From: M55B129 sp964506505
Lineage (GTDB): Bacteria > Bacillota > Dethiobacteria > DTU022
Length of the DNA stretch: 24,189 nt
Assembly (NCBI GenBank): GCA_964506505.1
Contig: CAZDKY010000057.1
Coordinates: forward strand, 1 to 24,189
Reading direction: 5' to 3'
Under the pieces are notes generated by a model. It had not been told where the DNA came from and made no database searches. It saw nothing but the letters and a program-made list of their open reading frames with translations. This document shows positions 23,449 through 24,189 of the stretch, one piece after another. Within the stretch, counting starts at the first letter, position 1. Each line of letters begins with the position of its first letter. Position numbers and translations under genes: made by a program.

Positions 23449-23485
23449 AATTTTAGTGCTATTATTTTTTTATGAAAGGAGAGAA

Positions 23486-24189
23486 ATGATGACTGATGCA
23501 GTGAAGTTAAAAACGGTAAGAATCATTGTCCTGATAACCTACCTGATCATGATTGCAGTGAACGGGCTGGCTAATGCCTTGCCCATCAACAACCTGACTA
23601 CGGGTGAAGTTTCCGATTCATTCCCCAATCTTTTTGCCCCTACTGCCCTTACTTTTTCAATCTGGGGATTGATCTATTTATTGCTGGCTGCTTATACCCT
23701 TTACCAGCTGGGCCTTTTTCAGAAAGAGGGGGGAGGAGAAAGGTCCGGTCTTCTGGTTAAGATCGGCACCCTGTTTGCCATTTCTTCACTGGTCAACGCT
23801 CTCTGGATTTTTTCCTGGCATTATCTCAGTATCGGTCTTTCCCTGGTCCTGATGCTGATTCTGCTGGTTCTCCTGATTGCCATTAACCTGCAGACCCACC
23901 GCGAGCAGCTGAACGCGCGTGAATCATTCTTCATCAGGTTGCCCTTTGCCCTTTATTTTGGTTGGATTACAGTAGCGACCGTGGCCAATGTAACGGCTCT
24001 GCTTGTCTTTTCCGGCTGGAATGCCTTCGGAATTGCCGAGCAGACCTGGGCTGTAATCATTATTGCTGTCGGTCTCCTCATTGGGGCAGCAACAACCCTG
24101 CGCTTTAAAAGCATTCCCTACGGGCTGGTAATCATCTGGGCCTACATCGGGATCTGGATCAAACACGCTTCTGCGGATGGCTTAGCCGG
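23486..24189 (+). CDS. TspO/MBR-like (tryptophan-rich sensory) membrane protein, 3' end outside window
   Basis: The frame runs from ATG 23486 (or the next ATG at 23489; AAAGGAG lies just upstream) past the window end without a stop, 234 residues visible. It is a multi-pass membrane protein: ITYLIMIAVNGLANALPINN, then SFPNLFAPTALTFSIWGLIY, LVNALWIFSWHYLSIGLSLV, RLPFALYFGWITVATVANVT, and later helices. The FSIWGLIY and YFGWITVA segments with conserved Trp are typical of the larger TspO/MBR-related proteins of Bacillota, which are annotated as tryptophan-rich sensory proteins; tetrapyrrole binding is known for true TspO, but for this branch the ligand is unproven. Two palindromes at 23405-23448 suggest tight regulation. 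Confidence 0.8.
   Translation, partial: MMTDAVKLKTVRIIVLITYLIMIAVNGLANALPINNLTTGEVSDSFPNLFAPTALTFSIWGLIYLLLAAYTLYQLGLFQKEGGGERSGLLVKIGTLFAISSLVNALWIFSWHYLSIGLSLVLMLILLVLLIAINLQTHREQLNARESFFIRLPFALYFGWITVATVANVTALLVFSGWNAFGIAEQTWAVIIIAVGLLIGAATTLRFKSIPYGLVIIWAYIGIWIKHASADGLA

Noticed and set aside
1..24189. UGA used as a sense codon in this genome
   Set aside because: Very long genes (recB, recC, recD) stay open with TGG for Trp, and recC ends in TGA; the standard code applies.

Overview
The window reads as chromosomal DNA of a low-to-mid G+C, Gram-positive-type bacterium, most likely an anaerobic Bacillota (Clostridia-like). The grounds are strong GGAGG ribosome sites, several GTG/TTG starts, sigma-A style promoters, and families common there (DUF401, PspC, DUF4332, DUF5674, YhhN, ArsP-type split permease). 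This assignment is inference; no rRNA or tRNA marker is present.

Layout. 1-639 is the 3' end of asnS. 640-1048 holds a REP-like inverted repeat. 1049-2314 is a DUF401 membrane transporter-like protein, followed by an unexplained coding-like stretch (2315-2657). On the minus strand come an arginase/agmatinase-family enzyme (2658-3500) and a YccF membrane protein (3682-4053). Between 4550 and 4147, also on the minus strand, a clear promoter, a roughly 310-nt RNA closed by a long terminal helix, and an intrinsic terminator together define a candidate independent structured RNA. A broken lipase (4704-5918) and a two-gene split permease (6039-7059) follow. Plus-strand PspC and chagasin-like lipoprotein genes fill 7377-8093.

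The centre (8142-18233, minus) is a complete recC-recB-recD cluster for the RecBCD helicase-nuclease. This is notable because Bacillota usually carry AddAB. It is preceded by a frameshifted, truncated TetR gene that still has a good promoter and operator. The right end carries a 53-aa basic protein, a YhhN protein, a gene with two in-frame stops (19791-20063), a DUF4332 protein, a DJ-1/PfpI protein, a damaged DUF5674/partner pair (21485-22095), an ADP-ribosylglycohydrolase, and the start of a TspO/MBR-like gene behind two abutting palindromes.

A striking overall feature is the number of decaying small genes (lipase, TetR, the 90-codon gene, the DUF5674 pair) beside three intact giant recBCD reading frames. 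The strongest candidates for something undescribed are the structured RNA at 4147-4550 and the unidentified small genes around it and at 19791-20063. I could not match the RNA to RNase P, tmRNA, SRP, 6S or a standard riboswitch by eye.
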